64,000 bases of DNA from Kryptolebias marmoratus (lineage: Eukaryota; Chordata; Actinopteri; Cyprinodontiformes; Rivulidae), in the NCBI RefSeq assembly GCF_001649575.2, contig NC_051434.1:10329414-10393413 (forward strand), in the 5' to 3' direction. Position 1 is the stretch's first letter. Every line of letters begins with the position of its first letter. Made by a program: the position numbers and the translations under genes. Positions 46,723 through 57,722 of this stretch are shown here, one piece after another. The notes beneath the pieces are model-generated. The model had not been told where the DNA came from. It saw nothing but the letters and a program-made list of their open reading frames with translations, and did not search any database.

Positions 46723-49555
46723 ATATAAATGATTTCTTTGAGAGTTAGTTTAGCATCATCTTTTTTAAAATTAGTTTTAGATATTGACAGGCAATTATTA
46801 ATATATTGTAACTATTTAATGTGTGGCTGTTCAAGTGTTTCTAGACTTTGATTGAGTTTTGTTTATTTTATTTAATTTACAACTATTAAGATGACACAGA
46901 GTAAAAACTTTTAAGAGTTTAAAAAACAAAACAATTATCAGGAAAGTACAGATTATTCTTTCATTCTCAGATGGCATCAAAATAATCTATTTGTACACAA
47001 AGAAAGAATTAACAAAATACTTTATTTCTACTTTCATTACTTCTGTTTTTACATTCATATATTATACAAAATTCCTCCCCATCAGATCTCTCCAACACTT
47101 TTTTTCTGTATCTCCTAATAATCTGAGGATTTCTACAAACAACTAGCCTGAGATCACATTCTGCTAGTCTTTGATTTTATTGTAATAAAATTCCTAGAAT
47201 CTTTTTTAAATAAACATAAAGGTCACAAATGGACATCTCATTTCTCCATGTCTGAATGAACCGATCCAGAAGGTCTCTATTCAACAGTCATTAAACATGA
47301 TTACACTTCTGTTCCGGAAACTTTTAAGATAAATATAAATATATGTTGTTGACCAGCTGCTGCAGATCGCTCTCATGTTCCCACAGGAGAAAATAAAGTT
47401 GCATAATCTGAGCTGAAGTGGACAAACCAAGTTGCAAGCTGACATTTTAGTCGACTGAATCGCTGCAGGGTAATTTCCTGAAGAAAATTAGCTCTTTTCA
47501 TTATTACTGGTTTGAAACCTCATAATTGCACCGTTTCGTACATCTGAGTCAGAAAACAAAAGGATTCATTTGAACAATTTGTGTTTCAACAAGCCTGCCG
47601 CCATTGTTAGACAGCTTTCTAGGGCTGAGTAGGATCTGTTTAAACAAACGCCACGAATGCAATCAATTTTCCTTTTGTTCTGTTGGGAGAGAAGCAGTGG
47701 GAAACGTGGGTCGACGTGTCGACACCGAGGCTGCACTCAGATCAGGAGCTGCAGCAGTAATGTGAACACAGATTCAGTCCTTTATCAGCTGCATTCAGTG
47801 ACAGGTTAAAGTGTAAAACCTGAGCTGATTACAAGGTTTTGCTTTGGAGCAGAAGCTGCTTCAGGTGGTCTTCCTCTCACACAGACACTGAGTTATATGA
47901 AGTAGAAGAACAAAGATATGAACATAGCTTCAGTTTGCAGCTTCAAGCAGGGAAATCTGTTTCCCTTTCACCTCCCAGAATATTGGTCAAAGAACACTAA
48001 CTTTGTTTTGCTTCATCTTTTATCAGCCCCACGTTTTTTTAGGTCAAACAGACCAAGTTTGACCGTCCCTCCTTGAGCTTGCCGTCTGCGTTTCTCCAGT
48101 CATGTTGCAGCACTTCTGCTTGTTTTTGCCAAAATCCGTCTCATTCCTCGTTGCTTATGTCAGGGCGTAAACTTCGGACGAGACAGATGCATTTCCTGGT
48201 CAGCTAAAAACCACAAAGAGACAAGATGCTGTGTGTCTGAAACAAGCTCTGAACAGTTTCAGCTTGTTTCTAAAACCTCCTTCTTGTTTTTTTTTCTTTA
48301 AATGTCAGTGACGGAGCAGAAACAAGACTTAAACGCCGAGCCAAGCTGAGGCTCAGCTGTTTTATGTTTGGGGCTCATAAATCCCAGGATCCTGACACCT
48401 CTTCCTGCTCATCCAGTCACAAAGGAGAACATCAGAAAAGGAAAGGAAGATGAGCAGCTTAGTTTACAAGCCAAACAAACCAGTCAAGGGTTGAAGAAGA
48501 TCCGCAACAGGCTGCTTTTTATCCCCCTTTCTTCTTGATTTATAAGCAAGACGTCATCCAGCAGCTCATTTAAGGTGAGTTTCACATCATCCGCGCCACA
48601 GACTTGAAGTGGAGCCAGTGGAAAACTATTCAGACTGCACTTTACAGGCTGAAGTCGACTCATTTTTTCCAACATCCTCAGGCTCCAGAGGAGTGCTTGC
48701 ACACACACACACTGCCTGTCGCTGTCGTTTCTCCACAAGGTAAGACCATTCATGAACAATACACAATGTTAGCTTCTGTAAAACTTTCTGGAAGTGTTTG
48801 TGTTTTTCTCAGAGCTGTACCTCATTAGTTGCTACGTCGCAGTTTAGGTTTACGTCGTGGTTTACCGCCTCCTGTATGCATCACAGCTGAGATAAAGCCT
48901 TGGCTTCAAGTCTCATTACCCTTTTATTTTGAATTTTGAAGCCCCCTCAAAATGTTTCCATGTTCCACTCACTTTCCTATAAACTTGGTGGGAAATTATT
49001 TGTCTAGAACAGCGTTCTTAATTGGCCTAATTTTCCTTTCCTCTAGCAAAAGTCCAGAATATATATATATATATATTGCATGTGTTAGTTTTCTTCACTC
49101 AGACCTGTAGTTCTTCGTGGGCTCACAGCTTCTCTAAACAGAAAGAAGCAGAGAGAAACTGGGAGCTGGATATGAAAACGACCATAATTATCGGAAAAGC
49201 TGCACCAACTAAAATGAACTGATGTAATTGTGGGAAAAGCTAATTTAAGGTAAATACTGTAAACACAGGAAAATGTGGACAATTATATATATAAATATGC
49301 AAATTTAACAGTTCATTTGGGTCCAGACAGGATTTCATTTGGGTCTGGATCCGGACCACGGTCCATCACTTGGGGAATAAAGAATAGAACATCTCAGTTC
49401 GTTCTGCTCTGGCAGGTTCAGGTTCTGTTCTTGCAGAAATACAAGCGGAGGGGTTAGGTTTTTAAAAGTTATCCCAGAAAGATTTCTGGTCTTTAGACAC
49501 CATCTGTTTCCCTGAAACGCTTCCTGTCTGCAGCAGACCTTCAGCCAGGTTGGAG
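46723..49555. other. Intergenic region upstream of the unnamed secreted-protein gene
   Basis: No recognised gene. A possible non-coding first exon of the next gene could end at 48739 (CCACAAG|GTAAGACC), pairing with the acceptor CTGTCTGCAG just before 49534. This would give a 5' UTR intron of about 0.8 kb. This is inference from splice signals only. Confidence 0.35.
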
Positions 49556-50976
49556 ATGCTCCAGTGGACCGTGATCAGGGTCTGGCTCTGCTTATCCTGC
49601 GGCCTCCTTCTCAGTTTCTGCTCTCCAAAAGAGGATGCAGGACCAGCAGGACCTTGGCCCACTTCCCCCTCTGAGCAGGAGTCAGGGGAACCGGACCTGG
49701 AGGACTGGGAACTGGGCTCTGGATCGTCTCTGCTGCACCTGCTCCACAACTTCCCCGCCGACAGCCCCTTCGTGACGAGCGCCGTCAACTGCACCCAGCG
49801 CTTCTGGCTCCCACCTTCCTCTCCAGTTTGCTGGGGGAACGTTGCCGGACCCGAGGAGTTCGCCAGGTCCCGCCTGTTCGTCCTGCAGAACCGAGCCGCC
49901 CTGCAGGCCGTGTCCTCCATGAGTGGAGTGGAGGACACGGGACTCTCCTACAACCACCAGGCCAGAGAGGAAGTCCTGGGGATCCACTCGGAGCACCAGA
50001 AGGTGAAAGAGACTATGCAAACCATGGAGGCTGTGTTCGTCTCACTGCATGAGAACAGGAAGGAGGGCAAGGAGCAGGGCGCGTTCACGAGGTGAGGAAA
50101 CTGTTCCATCCCCTTCAGCAGCAAAACCTAAAACTCTGATATTTAGTAGAAATCATTTTTGTCATCGCATTCTTTTTCCACATGGCTTTGACTTTAAAAT
50201 AACCTTTTCACAGAACTCTGCTTCAAAAGATCCGAATCATCCCTTTAATGCTCAGCTTTAACATTTTGAAGGTCTGAACTTTGACTGGTCTGCTGAAGCT
50301 TTCTGCTGAATGTTTACTGCTATTCCCAGGATCACTGTCGTGCTGCCTGACACAATTAGAGCTGATAAGATAAAAAAAAAGAGCACATTTCTGTTTCAAC
50401 ACTCTGCTTCTACATTGTGGCTCAGTTTTGTGTTCCTTTGAGGCTGCATTTAGCTAAAGTTTAGTCAAAACGAGGACCAGACTGGTACAAAAACATTAAA
50501 ACAGAATGTACCATGTCTTCAAACCACAGACTACATAAAGAAGTAACTATTCAGCTGGCTTCAGCTGTGGTAGTTTGTCCCGAATCATAATTAATGGAGT
50601 ATTCGGGAAGTCTGGAAACAATATGCCCTGTTTGGCCCAAAAGCAGCGCAGAGGGCTTCCAGATGAGCTGAATCATCAGTCTGAAAACCTAATTGAGATG
50701 AGGCTGCGGCTATATAAAAGAAAAAAAAAACTGCTGTAGAGCTTTAAAGCTTCTCTGTTCGAACAGACCAGCTTGAATTAGTGTGAGTACATCTTAAAGT
50801 CTGACGTTTACTGATGATTTCCTGTCCCGCTCAGCTTGAAGGAGCATCTGGCCGTCACAAGGGATGCTATAGACTGGAGAGAACAGACGGCGGAGAACCT
50901 GGAGAGGCAGCTTTTTATGGTAGAGAAGAGCCTGCTCAACAGCCAGCTTCGACTCAGCAAACTCCTCAGACAGTGA
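49556..50976 (+). CDS. Uncharacterised predicted secreted protein, 225 aa
   Basis: Two coding exons, 49556-50091 and 50835-50976. The join AG|GTGAGG ... CTCAG|C restores a Ser codon and the frame, giving 225 aa. I do not recognise the protein. Residues 1-22 are a good signal peptide (hydrophobic VWLCLSCGLLLSF). Residues 24-58 are acidic and Pro/Ser/Gly-rich, including EDWELGSGS, which could be a glycosaminoglycan attachment site. A compact segment at 59-125 has two cysteines (C79, C92) and one N-glycosylation sequon (N78-C-T). Residues 135-225 are charged and heptad-like, ending LLNSQLRLSKLLRQ, so probably helical and coiled-coil; there is no membrane segment. Codon use is GC-rich with frequent CTG/CAG/GAG, typical of real exons here, and splice sites are good. 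Position: between pip4p2 and chrac1, facing chrac1 tail to tail. The ATG at 49556 is chosen for the signal peptide. The gene's existence is likely; its function is unknown. Confidence 0.75.
50195..50255. mobile_element. MITE-like element, solo end fragment
   Basis: TAACCTTTTCACAGAACTCT then TCAAAAGATCCGAATCATCC and CTTTAA matches the right terminus of the inverted-repeat family (compare 11190-11227). It sits in the intron of the unnamed secreted-protein gene. Confidence 0.4.
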
Positions 50977-52382
50977 CTGCGTTGGAGACGTCTTACTCAA
51001 TCTGTGTTTAGGAGGGAAGCCAGCCAGTGTTTGCATGCTTACCATCGAGGTTACTGTACTTCTACTATGCATATTTGTAAATTACTTCCGTGTACTCTGT
51101 GCTATTTTAACCATTCATGTATCGAAATGTTCGGCTGGATCGGGAACAGTGTGCTACAACTTTCAGTATTTGTAACTTTTATACTTTTTGTATTATTTAA
51201 CTTTATTCACAATTTTGTCACATTAAGATCTCTTCAAAACAGTTTTCTGAAATCTACTTCAGCAATCTTGCCCGGTTTTTGTTCATCTATGCTCCCTTTA
51301 GCTACTGTTTTGCTGATTTTAGCTTCTTTTCTGCTTGTTTCAGTTCATTAAATCTCACCAGTAATTCAGTACTCAGGCTGCACTTTTGCAGAAAATTTAA
51401 TGTCTTGTTGATATTTATTATGCACCTTAATATTTCAGCTTGACAGCTATAAAAGTATGATTTATGATCTAAAGTCGCAGGTTTAAAAGATGCAGCAGGT
51501 AACAAAAGTTTCATGTTGCCATATGGACATTTTATAGCCACAATAACTGCAGCAGAAATGTAAAACTTGAAAAAGAATAAGTACGTTGTCAACCCCAAGA
51601 CATTACTTCCTTGTGAGTTTTTATTTTAGCATTCATCTTTATTTTATATCAAATCTAAACAACATATTTGTAAATACTTACACGTGACATCTTGTGATCT
51701 GTACAAATATAAAACAAATCCGAATGTCTGAGCCTGAGATGTTTATTTGGAAAGGTATTTTGATTTGTTCACACAATTTTTTTGTATTTATGAGCTCAAG
51801 GTAGAGCCACGTTTTCAAAAATGTTTAACTTATAATCAATAAGAGTGTATTTAAACTCAAACTAAAGTTCAGCATTTCGACCATAAGACCTTCAACCTAA
51901 CTGAGCTTTAAGACAGCAACTCGGTAACAGAGGCATCTGTGTGGACCTGGTTTCCAGGGTTTATCACTCGGCCTGAGGACTGTTTCAGGTTCATGCAAAA
52001 AAAAAAAAACATGTAAAACTTATCACACAGCTCACAGAAAGCCTCCGACTCATATGGTGAAAAGGCTGAATGAGAACTGCAGCGCTGAATGTTAAGTTTT
52101 CAGACACTTCGGCCGAGTGACGATTTGTTTCACACTCAGTTTTTACAATTGTTTATCGACTACGTTCCTTTATGACTCTGTGTGTTGTCGTGGTTGACGT
52201 ATTCACCTGATTCTCAGTTTGTTCCCTCTTTGTTCCCTGTTCTCTAACTTTTTATTCTCCAAAAAGCTCTATGCGAACTCAGTGCGTCTAAAAGCACCGA
52301 TAAGGTTCAAAGAGTCTCCTCCAGCAGTCCCTGTACGTGACACGACATGCGTCAAAGATAAAGGGGAAAAGTCATTTCCTGG
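50977..52382. other. Tail-to-tail intergenic region
   Basis: Contains the 3' UTRs of the unnamed gene (plus) and chrac1 (minus). A minus-strand AATAAA near 51620 could end chrac1. Besides TTTAGCT repeat copy 3, no gene-like sequence was seen. Confidence 0.5.
51293..51405 (+). repeat. TTTAGCT-rich repeat, copy 3 (short)
   Basis: CTCCCTTTAGCTACTGTTTT, GCTGATTTTAGCTTCTTTTC, then tail CCAGTAATTCAGTACTCAGG and CTGCACTTTTGCAGAAAATT. Only about two core units, but the same tail as copies 1 and 2. Confidence 0.55.
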
Positions 52383-53511
52383 TCAAAAATCGGCCTCTTC
52401 GTCTTGCATTTGCTCCAAAGTCTTGAGGTAATCTCGAGCCAAGATCTTCTTTGGTAAGATATCTGCCAGGTAAAAACATAAAATAAAGTGTTACAGAACG
52501 TAAAAGTGATTACCAAATTCATTACATGTCCTGTTCTGTGAAATAAACGAATCAAGCCTCGTTGTTTGGGATATTTTATACAAAGACATAAAGCCCTGAT
52601 CTGCTATTGTTACATCGCCTGAAGACATATTATAGGTTTTACAGAAAGAGATGTTAATAGTTTATATAAACACTTTAGAACTACAGAAATGTTCAAGTGT
52701 CTTTAAACTGTTTGGGCTAAAATAACGAGATTAAAGTGTAATAATTGAATATTGTTTAAACCTTTCCATATTTTACTATGAGGTGCATATTTTTGTTTTC
52801 TCATCACCACTAACAGGTTCATGACACATTCAGCAGTCAGGAAATATATGATTTAAAGATTGCTTTGAGTTTAATGATACTATTTAAGTTTTAAGGTTTA
52901 ATGTTTATTTTTATGTAATATTTTCTTTGATAATATCCGTAATGGCTGTCAGAGTAATGAAAACAGCATTAAAACGTAAAGTTTATATAACAGCTGATAT
53001 AACCAGCAGCTTCACGGACAGGCCTGGGGATGCTCCCTGGCCTCAGGCGAGTCTCACCTGTGAGGAAGTGGAAAGTCTCGGTCGTCTCCGCGGTTTTAGC
53101 CAGGTCGCTGTAGTCCAAAGTGTTGGTTTCCCTCCCGGAGCTTTTGTTGAATGAAGTCAGAGCCAAATGCTGCACGAACAGCTCCTTTAACCAAAACACA
53201 CGTCAACAGCTTAACGCCTGGAGCTCCGGCTAAACTCCGAGCACGGACATGTTCACTTCAGCGAGGAAATAACAATGCTAACCGCTGCTAACAGCAGCCC
53301 CGGGGCGATACAACGGATCATTAGCTTTTGGCTTAGCATTTAGCGGTAGCTAACTCACCGTAGCCTTGGTGGTGAGGAAGAGCGCGTCCTGGTTGATGCT
53401 GGAGACATCCGGGGAGCTCTTCATGATCAGCCTCACCCGGGAAATCGGCAGAGAAATTGTCTTTTTGGCTTCCGAAGTTTGGTTATCTTTATCGGGTGTG
53501 TTATGAGACAT
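52383..53511 (-). CDS. chrac1: Chromatin accessibility complex subunit 1 (CHRAC-15), complete
   Basis: Small histone-fold protein that pairs with POLE3 in the ISWI remodelling complex CHRAC; nuclear. Exons 53359-53511, 53058-53184 and 52383-52462 give 360 nt = 119 aa (human 131 aa). The histone fold starts at about residue 18 (KKTISLPISRVRLIMKSSP) and runs to about 98, with the hallmark INQDALFLTTKATELFVQHL crossing the exon 1/2 join and LDYSDLAKTAETTETFHFLT. After DILPKKILARDYLKTLEQM the protein ends QDEEADF*. The long acidic tail of the human protein is therefore mostly missing. All donors are GTGAG-type. The ATG gives MSHNTPDK, followed closely by the conserved fold. Very secure. Confidence 0.95.
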
Positions 53512-55173
53512 TTTTAGTGCGAACGCGGCACCAAACAGAAAGACAGAACTTCAGTTTTGTTTTGAATGGAGTCGTTTCTTCTTCGTTGCCTTTAATTCCG
53601 TTGGCGGAGTTTGCGCCGGTCCAGCGCCACCTGCTGGTGGATAAAAACTTTACTGAAATCACTATTCTTATTATTGCGAAAAAATAATCAATATATATTT
53701 ATATCAATATTTGTTAAAAAATGTTACTTAAATATTGATATTTTGGAGAAAACAAAGTATGGTCTTCTTGTTTAATTTTAATTAAAGTAAAATAAATGTG
53801 TTGGATTGTTTATTTTCTGTGTTTCAGAAACATTAAAATAGTATTTCTTGACTTCTTCAATATTTTATGGTACAATTTAAACATTTTTGTGACACAAACT
53901 TATTAGATTGTAGGAATAGAATATGTGATAAAGAGAATAACAAAGTTATAATATGAGAAAGTACTTCAGTGAATATTACTTCTCATTTAATCATTTTAGA
54001 AGTACAGGAGCTTGTTTGTTCACTGAATATTTCTAAGAAAAAGCTAGCATTTTTCTTACTTTAGGTGCCTTCACAATACAGAAGCCCTAGTAATTTATGA
54101 TACATAACAATATAATAATATATGTATTTTTTTTAATTCAGTATTTGTGTTCATCATATTATAAGTAGTGTTTTTTGCAGCCACAAAAGTAAATATAATA
54201 TACCTTTAGAATTGAAAAATTCTTGCAATTCCCTGATGTTTAAAAACAATTCAAAGAAAAATGTCTTACAAATATTTCTGTAGTTTCATTTACAAATTCT
54301 TGAATCTTTAAAGGCGCTTACTTACATACAAAAAAGGCAGCTCACACAAAAAACACTATATTAATTCATTATATTATTATTTTTTATTTAACAAACAATC
54401 AATCTTCACCATTTTAGGGGCTGAACTATATTGCTAACAGAAAAGAAAAGAAAGGTAAACATTCTTTGTAGGTAGGCGATGGGGTAAAGAAAAAGAAAAA
54501 GCTGAAAAAGCTTTTACTCAATTCTGACAGCCTCCAAAGTCACAAATTGTTTGCTGATTGTTTAATTTTTTCTATATTTAAAACAGCTTTTGTACTGTCT
54601 CCTGCACTGTATTTTAAAGAGATTAAAGAGAAAAAAATTGTTTATATTAAAACACAGTGAAATGAAAGGAAAATCAGTCCCTTTGTATTTGTGCCAAAAA
54701 AATAAGGATTTACACAAAGTAATGACTCTTCATTCAACCTTTGCTGTTTGAGACTGAATAAATGAATAAGCAAACAAACAAATAAATAGAGCCCGACTTC
54801 TCTGGAAATGGGAAAAGACCGAGGCAGTCCTCCAGCACAAGTGGTGGCGCTGTCCGTCCATCACCTGACTACAGAAGAACCACCACAGAAAAAGAACATT
54901 AGCATATTAGCATCGGCGATGGGGCGACACAGTCGGTAAAAAAATAAACCGTGTGGATTGCTCTTTTCGGTTTGGATGTTTTTGTATGACTTGTGATGTC
55001 TTTAAATTGATTTTATATCTGCTGATAAAATATTCTGTAGCCACATTAGTGAAGAATCTTCAACTAACTGTTAGCCGGCGCGCATCGAGCCGCCTCCTCT
55101 CATTGTTATTGAACACTGTTGTGTTCATTTAGTTTTTTAAAAAAGTGGCGTCGATTTTTGTGACCAACAAAGA
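53512..55173. other. Divergent intergenic region between chrac1 and gatad1
   Basis: Both genes start at its edges. The first 130 bp (to about 53640) and the last 300 bp are GC-richer and presumably hold the two promoters. The middle 1.2 kb is AT-rich with no gene seen. Confidence 0.55.
53623..53637 (-). promoter_or_regulatory. CTCF-like site upstream of chrac1
   Basis: Minus strand CCAGCAGGTGGCGCT, a full match to the CTCF core CCASYAGRKGGCRS, 112 bp upstream of the chrac1 ATG. Confidence 0.5.
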
Positions 55174-56839
55174 ATGCCTCTGGGTTTGAAACCGTGCTGC
55201 TCCGTCTGCAAGACGAACTCCTCCTCGATGTGGAAGAAAGGAAACCAGGGTGAAATACTGTGCAACAACTGCACGGGGAAGAGCAGCTGCGGCGGAGGAG
55301 CTTCGGGACCCTCCGTCTCGTCCAGCCAGCAGCCCAGCAACGGCGGCGGAAAGCAGGTCAGCTACACCGAGGAGAAGCTCCATAAACGTGGTGCACTGGT
55401 GTTTTTGCAGCTGGGGTTTCATTCATTGTTTTGGAAAACAATAAAGCTAACTGTAGCATCCGGGGCCCAGTGTCCCGGGTTTACATTTGCGCCCCCTGGC
55501 GGCTGAAACGTTCAGTTTAATTTCTATCACAGAAAGGCTGATCCCAATAAACTGCTTAATTTAATTTTATAAATCAGTTTACCTTTAAATATACGCACTG
55601 CTCATACTTCAGAGGCTTTAAAATCATTACTTAAGATCCATCGTTTTATTTGACTTTTGATTTAAATAAAATATAAGATTTTGTGAGCTCTAGATCACTT
55701 TTGCTGTCTAGTTTTGGATTTTGATGTCCTTTATAATTCTTGTTTTTATGTGATTTATTTTTTTTTATGTATTTGACAGTAAAGCACCTTACTGTCCAGC
55801 CTCAGTTGTTTTATTTACATTTATGGGGAGGAAAACATCAATATATATGAATGTCATTTTTGCTTTTAAATGTTTAATTCACAGAAACAATCAGGATTTC
55901 TGAATTTATATAGACCAAACAATGGATCAGCAATTTATTTATGAAATTATTGTTGTCACATGGTGTTATTTTTACCCAGTAAGTTATGGCTGAATATAAG
56001 AAATGTTTATTTCTTAGTCCAAACAGGAGATCCACAGGAGGTCTGCACGGCTCAGAAGCACTAAGTACAAAGCCCCTGCTTCTGAGAAAAAAGTCTCAAC
56101 TAAAGGAAAAGGAAGAAGACACATATTTAAACTAAAAAATGTAAGTTACTGATAAACTATATTAGTTTTTTTTTCTACTTGATGACAAATCCACATTTGA
56201 GACCTGTCTAATCGTTTTGACAGCCCATCAAAGCACCAGAATCTGTAGCAACAATCATCACATCAGAATCTATATTTTATAAGGTATGATGTTTTAATAT
56301 ATCACGCTAATTGTCGTTTTTATTTCTGTCTTGTGTTGTTCATTATTATAAATCAATCAAAACCTGCGTTTGTATGTATGCACAGGGTGTCTACTACCAG
56401 ACAGGTGATGTGATCAAGGTGGTCGATGAGGAGGACGGGAAGCCGTACTATGCTCAGATCCGAGGATTTGTGCAGGACCAGTACTGTGAGAAGAGCGCGG
56501 CACTGACGTGGCTCATTCCCACTCAGGCCAGCCCAAACGACCAGTTTGATCCTGGAACGTACATCGTTGGTAAGCAAATATGCAAAAAAAAGCACTTTTC
56601 TTCTTTAAATGTATTTTGTTTGACTTAGAGTTTCACATTTTGTGTCAGGTCCAGAGGAGGATCTGCCCAGAAAGATGGAGTACCTGGAGTTTGTGTGTCA
56701 CGCCCCGTCTGAATATTTTAAATCCCGGAGCTCGCCGTTCCCCACCATCCCCATTTGTCCAGAGAAGGGCTACATCTGGACTCACATAGGACCCACACCA
56801 GCACTTACTGTCAAAGAGTCCGCCAGCAGCGCCAGCTAG
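55174..56839 (+). CDS. gatad1: GATA zinc finger domain-containing protein 1, complete
   Basis: Chromatin reader component found with the H3K4me3-associated SIN3B/KDM5A/EMSY complex; nuclear. Exons 55174-55356, 56018-56140, 56224-56283, 56386-56569 and 56649-56839 give 741 nt = 246 aa (human 269). The single GATA-type finger is C9-x2-C12-x17-C30-x2-C33. Residues 34-61 are a Ser/Gly-rich linker, shorter than in human, which accounts for the length difference. Then come a basic segment (SARLRSTKYKAPASEKK, KGKGRRHIFKLKN) and the conserved C-terminal half with GDVIKVVDEEDGKPYYAQIR, KSAALTWLIP, EEDLPRKMEYLEFVCHAPSE and KGYIWTHIGPTPALTVKES. The splice donor after KQ is GTCAGC; an unspliced read-through would add an unrelated 49-residue tail and is not real. 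Very secure. Confidence 0.96.
55489..55502 (-). promoter_or_regulatory. CTCF-like site in gatad1 intron 1
   Basis: Minus strand CCGCCAGGGGGCGC, a textbook CTCF core, 130 bp into the first intron. Confidence 0.5.
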
Positions 56840-57036
56840 CAGGACTGTGATACGAACTCTCTGTTTCATCCAAACAGATGAATGTACATTTATGTATTAA
56901 AGAGAAAAAATGGTTGTGAACTGCAGCTGTTGTTCCAGTTTAAAGATGAGCAGAAATTTGATACAAGACAAACCATCTGTTTTGATATTTTCATTGAGTT
57001 GTTTGTACACATTGGAATAATAATTTTGTATTTCAT

Positions 57037-57042
57037 AATAAA
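57037..57042 (+). terminator. Candidate gatad1 polyadenylation signal
   Basis: AATAAA 198 bp after the gatad1 stop, in an AT-rich 3' region. Confidence 0.55.
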
Positions 57043-57722
57043 CAACAGAAGCGCCCATTTTGTCTTTTATTTAACAAAATATTAAAGTGAACAGATGTAA
57101 GAGCACCCCTAAAGAAAATTTATTTTACTACAAATAAGTAAAGTAAAAGAAAATATGACATTCCCAAAATAATTTTAAACTTAAGTCACAAACTCCATCA
57201 ATATTTTGGTTTTTAATCATGTTTGTACTTGTTTTACAGTTAATGTTTAGGTCAGAATAAACATGTTCTGCTAATTTCTGGAGACAGTTTGTTTTTTTGT
57301 TTGTTAGTTTTTAAGATTATTGGATTTGTTTATTTTATGGCACAATGCCGACATATTACCCAGGCTTCACAGAGAGGTGTTAAAATAATCAGACTTCCCA
57401 GCAGCGTTTGAAACGTTCCTCCTCCTCATCTCTGAGGCTGAAGTCCTGAACAGACGCCATGTCTCGATGAAGGACATGAGACAGCTGCTTCTATTAATAA
57501 CCTCAGCACTCCCACCTATCACAAGACCTCCAAACTCTGCTCCTGCCTCGCCACAATCCAGGACAAGTGCGACTCTAAAGCCTGGCAGCAGGAGAGGATC
57601 TCAACAAAGCAGCAGCCACAGAGGAGAAGAAATGCTGAAACAAGGAGCTGGTTGGAAGCAGCTCCCATCGGCAACCAGGAAGTTTTTAGCCTGAAGCAGC
57701 CGGTTTTCTAAAACCAGAGGAC
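57043..57722. other. gatad1-lrrc14b intergenic region and lrrc14b 5' UTR
   Basis: About 0.7 kb. From about 57380 the base composition rises and probably holds the lrrc14b promoter and leader. A 75-codon open stretch at 57467-57694 has no family features and is not taken as a gene. Confidence 0.45.

Noticed and set aside
55357..55506. Read-through extension of gatad1 exon 1
   Set aside because: A GTCAGC donor after KQ and the conserved exon 2 (SKQEIHRRSARL) show this is intron.
57467..57694. 75-codon ORF before lrrc14b
   Set aside because: Low-complexity Ser/Pro/Gln composition and position in the likely lrrc14b leader; no known match.
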